Source of the DNA: Pseudopyrenochaeta lycopersici
Taxonomy: Eukaryota > Ascomycota > Dothideomycetes > Pleosporales > Pseudopyrenochaetaceae
Assembly (NCBI GenBank): GCA_003313425.1
Contig: NHZP01000177.1
Location: 1-23,851, forward strand
Reading direction: 5' to 3'
DNA: 23,851 nt
The notes below the pieces were generated by a model that was not told the DNA's origin, did not search any database, and saw nothing but the letters and a program-made list of their open reading frames with translations. The first letter of the stretch is position 1, and each line of letters opens with the position of its first letter. The position numbers were made by a program, and so were the translations under genes. This document shows, piece by piece, positions 19,121 through 23,851 of the stretch.

Positions 19121-21566
19121 GTTAAATAAGGGAGGGAGAGAGATTTGAAGAGTTGAATGAAGGGAGGGAAAGAGATTTAAAGGAGAGGAGGGGAATGCCC
19201 GTATAAGAATCCCAGGGGAGAGGTAACCCGTCCGGTGCAGAACGCGGAGCGTAACAGAGGGATGGGGGTTTGGGCCCGTAAGGTGTCATAAGAAGAAAGG
19301 AGGGGAAAGAGGGAGAGAAGGGGTACCCGAACCCGAAGGGCAGAGGAAACCCGTAGGGTGTAATAGAAGGGGAGGCGTAAAAGGTAGGGTAAGTTCCGGC
19401 CCCAGCAGGGGCGGAAGTTACGGGCAACAAAGCGATATAAAAAACAGGGGTAAGTAAGGTAGGGTGGAGAGGGCAGCAAGGATGGAGGGCAAGAAAGGGT
19501 TGCAGAAGCAAGGTAAGAAGGTAGAGAGTGGGCGGACAGTAGGTAGACGTTAGGTGCAGGTAGGAGGAGTTCCGGCGCCGTCAGGGACAGAATTTGGGAG
19601 TAGTAAGGAATAGTAAAGTTCCGTTCGGGCTGGAACCGAAATCAGAAAGGTAGCCCCGACCCGTTCAGTAGTATGTTGTAGCCGTAGAGAAGAGGCCCGT
19701 AGAGAAGACGAACAAGGCAGGTAGCCGGTTAGTGTAAGAGGAAAGGAGAAGAAGAGGGGAAACCGTCCGGTGTAGGAGAAATGAAGGGTTAGGCGGTGAG
19801 CCCGTCCGTGCAGGAAAAGAAGCCGAACACAGCGGGTTGGTAAGGATATAAAGTAGAAAGAAGAGTTTGGATTATATTAGTAAAAGAAGGTTTAGGTTTT
19901 AAAGTAAGGCAGATTAGGAAAAAGTATAATGTTTTAATAAAGTAGATTGCAGGGGAAGAAGGCGAAGAAATGAGGATTAGGGTTTTAGAGGTAAAGAGAA
20001 GGTTAGAGTGGTAGGAAAGAGGTAAAGGGGAATGTTAAAAGCGAAAAAAAGGGAGAAGAGAGTTGTAGAGAAGAGAAAAGGGCGGTGAGAGTTGGGAGGA
20101 CAGGTAAAGATGAAGTTAAAAAAGTTGTGAAAGGGAGGTAAGTAGAGAAAACAGGAGAAGGTAGAGAGAGTAGAGAAAGTAGAGTAGGAGAAAAGAGAAG
20201 AAGAGAAAGAAGAGAAAAGAAGAGTAAGATAAGAGTAAAAATAGAAGAAGGAAAGGGTAAAGTGGTAAAACGAGTTAGTTTGGTAAGAAAAGAAGAAAGG
20301 CAAAAAGGGTAAGAGTAAGTAGAAGAAAAGAGTAGTTTAGTAGTTAAAAGAGGGTTATAAAGAAAGAAGAGAGTAAGGGAGGAGAGGGGAGGAGGGTTAG
20401 AGTTGAAAGAAAGAGGTAAGGGGGAAGGTTAAAGAGAAGAAAAGAGAAGAAGAGGAGGAAAGAAAAGGTAGTAAGTGTTAGAAGAGGGGAAAGAGGTTGA
20501 GAGAGTGTAAGAGTAAGGGTTTGGAAGGTTAAAAGAGTTAGAGTTGTAGGAAAGGATAAGAAGGTAAGTTGAAAGAGAAAAAAGAGAAAAGAAAAAGAGT
20601 CGCAGGAAAGAGAAAAGAAGGTTAAAAGTAGAGGGAAAAGGGAAGGTAAGAGTTAGAAGGAGAAGTAGAGAGAAAGTAAAAGAAGTTTAACAAGGGAGGT
20701 AAGTTGTAAAAAGGAGAGAGTAGAGAAAGTAGAGTAGAGAAGAAGAGAAGAGGAAGGAAAAAAGTAAGTAGAGAGTAGGTGCAAGTGTGAGAGAGAAAGT
20801 AAAGAAAAGTAGAGGGGTAAAGTTGTAAAAGTCGTAGAAAAAAGAGAAAAGAAGAGTAAGAGAAGAGTAAAAAAAGGAGAAGGAAAAAGAGGAAAGAGTA
20901 AAAGGATAAGTTTAGTAAGAAAAGAGTAAATAGAAGAAAAGAGGGTTATGGTTTGAGAAGAGAGTAAGGGAGAGGGAGAGGGTAAAAAAAGAGAGGGTTA
21001 TGGTTTTGAGAGAAAGAGAGTAAGGTTTAGAGAGGGAAAAGTAGGGAAAAGTAGAGAGTAGGGGAAAAGGAGTAAGTTAAAGAGAGAAGGTAAAAAGAAG
21101 TGTATAGTAAAGTAAAGGAGAAAAGAGAGAAGAGTAAAAAAAAAGTAGAAATAGAGAAGGGTTAGTTTAAGAGAGAAAGAGTTTAAAAAGAGAAGAGAGT
21201 TTTGTTAGATAGAAAAGGGAGAAGGAGGATAGAAGTGGGAGTAAAGGGTAGGAAAGAGAGGAGAAAGAAAGAGAGTAGAGGGTGAGGGAGAGTAAGAGTA
21301 AGGGTGAGGGAGAGTAAGAGTGAGGGTGAGGGAGAGTAAGAGTGAGGGTGAGGGAGGAGGAGAGGGTTAGGGTTTTAGAAGAAGGAGAGGGTTAAGGTTT
21401 TAAGAGAAGTAAGGGAAAGGGGTTAGAGAGAGGGAGAGAGAAGTTAAATAGTAGAAAGAAGAGTAAAAAAAGGATGAGGAAAAAGTAAGGTGTTTAGAGA
21501 AAGTAAGGTAGTAAGGAAAGAGTAAAGAAAGAGAAGAAAAAGAAGGGTTAGTTTTTTAAGAAAGGA

Positions 21567-21668
21567 GGGAGAGAGTAGAAGTTGGGAGAGAGTAGAAGTT
21601 AGGAGAGAGTAGAAGTTAGGAGAGAGTAGAAGTTGGGAGAGAGTAGAAGTTGGGAGAGAGTAGAAGTT
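21567..21668 (+). repeat. 17-base tandem repeat, six copies
   Basis: GGGAGAGAGTAGAAGTT repeats six times without spacing change; copies three and four start with AGG instead of GGG. Confidence 0.95.
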
Positions 21669-21700
21669 GGGAGAGTTGGGGTTGTAGAAGTAAAAGGCAG

Positions 21701-21704
<4 letters not shown>

Positions 21705-21755
<51 letters not shown>
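21705..21755 (+). repeat. (AAG)17 microsatellite
   Basis: Perfect trinucleotide purine tract of 51 bases. Confidence 0.95.
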
Positions 21756-21757
<2 letters not shown>

Positions 21758-22768
21758 GGAGAGAGTGTAAGGGAAGAGAGGTAAACAGGCGGAAAAGTAG
21801 AGGTTTAAGAAGAGTAGGAAAAGAAAAGAGAGGTAGGAGTTAGGAGTAAAGAGTAGAGGAGAGAAAGTAGAAGTAAAGGGATGTAGGGGTTGAGAAGGGT
21901 TAGAGTAGTAAGAAAGGCAGGGAAAGAGTAAAAGGGGGAAGAAAGTGTAAGGGAGAGGGTTAGAGTTGTAGGAAAGGTTAAGGGGGTTAGTTAAAAAAGA
22001 GAAAAGAAGAGTAAAAGTAGAGGAAAAAGGGAAGGTAATAGTTAGAAGAAGAGGTAGAGAAAAAGTAAAAGAAGTTTAGAAAGGAAGGTAGGTTATAAAA
22101 AGAAGAGAGTAGAGAGTATGTAGAAGTGTGAAAAAATAAGTAAAGAAAAGTAGGAGGAAAAAAAAAGTAGAGAGGTAAAGTTGTAAAGGTAGTAGGAAAA
22201 AGAGTAAAAAGAAGAAAAGAAGAAAAGAGGAAAGTAAGTAAAAAAGAAAAGAAAAAAGTTGAGGAAGAGAAGAGGAGGTGGAAGAAAAGGGTTGTTAAGA
22301 AGTAAAAGGGAGAGTTAAAAAGGAAGAAAAGAGTAAGGAAGAGAGGGAGAGGTTAAAAGGAGTAAGAGTGTAGTAGAGTAAGAAAGGGAGGGTTAGGGTT
22401 GTAAGAAGAGAGAAGTTTAAGTTTAAGGTAAAGGAAGGAGTTATAGAGAAGAAGGAGAGGGGGGAGGAAGGAGAAGAAAAGGGTAAAGAGTAGGAAAGAG
22501 AGGGTAAGCAAGTAAGGTAAGGTGTAAAGAGTTGGAAGTAGGGGTAAAGAAAAAGAGGGGAGGTAAAAGGTAAGAAAGAGAGGTAAAAGAGAGGGGGGAG
22601 TTAGGTAGTAGAGGAGAGGAGTAAAAGAGAGAAAAGGGTAAAAAAAGAAGGGGTTGTAGTAGAGTTAAAAGGGAGTTAAAGGTGTAGGAGAAGTAGGTGT
22701 GAAGTTAGAAGAGTAGTAAAGGGTTAAGAAAGAAGGTAGTGAGGGTAGGAGAAAGGAAAAGAGGGAGA

Positions 22769-22830
22769 GGGTTAGGGTTTTAGAGGAGGAGAGGGTTAGG
22801 GTTTTAGAGGAGGAAAGGGTTAGGGTTTTA
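22769..22830 (+). repeat. Telomere-like 24-base repeats, three copies
   Basis: GGGTTAGGGTTTT occurs at 22769, 22793 and 22817, each followed by a purine spacer. Confidence 0.9.
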
Positions 22831-23392
22831 AGAGAAAGAGAGTAGGGGAAAAAGAGAGAGGTAAAGAGAGAAAGTAGAAGAAAAGAAGAGTAGAGTAAAG
22901 TAAAGAAGAGAAGAAAGGATAAGAGTAAGGAAAAAAAGTAGAAGAAGTAAAGAAAAAGAGAAGAGAGTTTTGTTAGAAAGGTAGAAGGAAGAGTAAAGAG
23001 TAGGAAAGGGAGGGAGAAAGAAAGAGGGAGAGGGTAAGGGTAAGGATGAGGGAGAGTAAGAGAGAGGTAGAGGGTGAGGGAGAGTAAGAGTGAGGGTAAG
23101 AGAGAGGGTAAGGGAGAGGTAGAGGGTGAGGGAGAGTAAGGGTAAGGGAGAGGGAGGGTAAGGGGTAAGGGAGAGGGAGAGTAAGAGTAAGGGTAAGAGT
23201 GAGGGGGAGTGAGGGTGAGGGAGAGGTAGAGGGTGAGGGAGAGGGAGGGTAAGGGAGAGGGAAGGTAAGAGTAAGGGTGAGGGAGAGTAAGAGTAAGGGT
23301 AAGGGAGAGGGAGAGGGAGGGTAAGGGTAAGGGTAAGAGAGAGGTAGAGGGTAAGGGAGAGTGAGAGTAAGGGAGAGGGAGGGTAAGGGTAA

Positions 23393-23485
23393 GGGTTAGG
23401 GTTTTGAGAGAGAGAGAGGGTTAGGGTTTTAAGAGAGAGAGAGGGTTAGGGTTTTAAGAGAAAGAGAGGGTTAGGGTTTTGAGAG
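23393..23485 (+). repeat. Telomere-like 25-base repeats, four copies
   Basis: GGGTTAGGGTTTT occurs at 23393, 23418, 23443 and 23468, exactly 25 bases apart, with GAGAGA-type spacers. An earlier pair lies at 21364 and 21389 (the second reads GGGTTAAGG). Confidence 0.92.
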
Positions 23486-23727
23486 AAAGGTAGAGAGTAG
23501 TAAAGTAAGAGAAGAAGAAGGGGAGGAGAGGAAGGAGTAAGAAGAGTTAAGAAGAGAGTAGTTAAGTAGGTGGAAGTAGAGGGAGTTAGAGAGGTTTAGG
23601 GGTTTAGAAGAAAGAGAGGTAAAGTAAAGGGAAGTTTTTTGGAGGGAGGGTGTTTAAAAGAGTTTAAAAGGGTGAAAAGAGTGAAAAGGAGGTAGAAGAG
23701 AGAAGGGGGAGGGGTGTTGGGGGTGGA

Positions 23728-23851
23728 TTAGGGTTAGGGTTAGGGTTAGGGTTAGGGTTAGGGTTAGGGTTAGGGTTAGGGTTAGGGTTAGGGTTAGGGT
23801 TAGGGTTAGGGTTAGGGTTAGGGTTAGGGTTAGGGTTAGGGTTAGGGTTAG
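23728..23851 (+). repeat. Telomere, (TTAGGG)20.7
   Basis: Uninterrupted TTAGGG from 23728 to the last base, with the G-rich strand running 5' to 3' outward, as at a right chromosome end. The array probably continues beyond the assembled sequence. Confidence 0.99.

Larger units (their letters stand above)
18785..19860. other. Proximal subtelomere with GTCCGG/CCCGT motifs, no gene
   Basis: Beyond the minisatellite, related elements recur: CCCGTCCGGTGCAG (19228), CCCGTAAGGTG (19274), CCCGTAGGGTG (19350), CCGTCCGGTG (19764) and CCCGTCCGTGCAGG (19801). Two GC-rich inverted repeats begin TTCCGGCCCC (19395) and GTTCCGTTCGGG (19618). Minus-strand open frames here (for example 19122-19511) are Pro/Leu/Ser-rich products of the biased composition and were not called. 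Confidence 0.5.
19861..23727. repeat. Cytosine-poor polypurine subtelomere
   Basis: The + strand is mostly A and G with some T and only scattered C over nearly 4 kb. It contains GGTGAGGGAGAGTAAGAGT-type minisatellites (21280-21360 and 23010-23400), a 17-base tandem array, an AAG tract and telomere-like blocks. No gene can be supported on either strand. Confidence 0.8.

Noticed and set aside
19122..20303. Minus-strand open frames at 19122-19511, 19177-19479 and 19977-20303.
   Set aside because: Pro/Leu/Ser- or Phe/Ser-rich readings of purine-biased repeats, with no signature of a real protein.

Overview
The window is a chromosome end from a filamentous ascomycete (Pezizomycotina type). It finishes on the right in about 20.7 perfect TTAGGG copies (23728-23851). 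The left two fifths carry heavy repeat-induced-point-mutation (RIP)-like decay: many CAG/CAA/TGG codons read as TAG/TAA/TGA, with TpA enriched. No species can be named from this alone.

Layout. (1) 1-881 and 11280-11796 are the two halves of one decayed telomere-linked RecQ helicase (copy A), entering the window truncated at its helicase motif IV. (2) Between them lies a block of about 10.4 kb that looks like an insertion. It holds a 4.4 kb decayed DUF3505/telomere-helicase-family gene without visible helicase motifs (copy B, 1141-5566), an unassigned decayed coding stretch (6117-6720), a decayed minus-strand gene with a signal peptide (7110-7780), and a decayed secreted-precursor gene (8850-10076) with six Lys-Arg sites spaced by exactly 55 codons. 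(3) 11797-13497 is a cytosine-poor, A/G/T-rich degenerate repeat zone. (4) 13979-18784 is an intact 1601-codon telomere-linked RecQ helicase (copy C). (5) 18785-23727 is a cytosine-poor, purine-rich subtelomere with several minisatellites and degenerate telomere-like motifs, leading into the telomere.

Four observations stand out. First, I find no CT dinucleotide on the + strand anywhere in the intact helicase gene, and only two in the last 10.2 kb, although AG is common; this is a strand-specific exclusion running to the telomere. Second, the decayed secreted gene has the design of a Kex2-processed repeat precursor (KEP, repellent or RiPP type). Third, the region between the zinc fingers and the helicase in copy C carries an ordered R...K...R...H-x8-Y set like a tyrosine recombinase, and copy B shares the first Arg and the H-x8-Y. 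Fourth, copy B sits at the left end of the inserted block, pointing inward with secreted-protein genes behind it, which recalls Starship elements with a recombinase captain and cargo, but with a different recombinase-like gene.

All similarity statements come from reading motifs in the translation; no database search was run.
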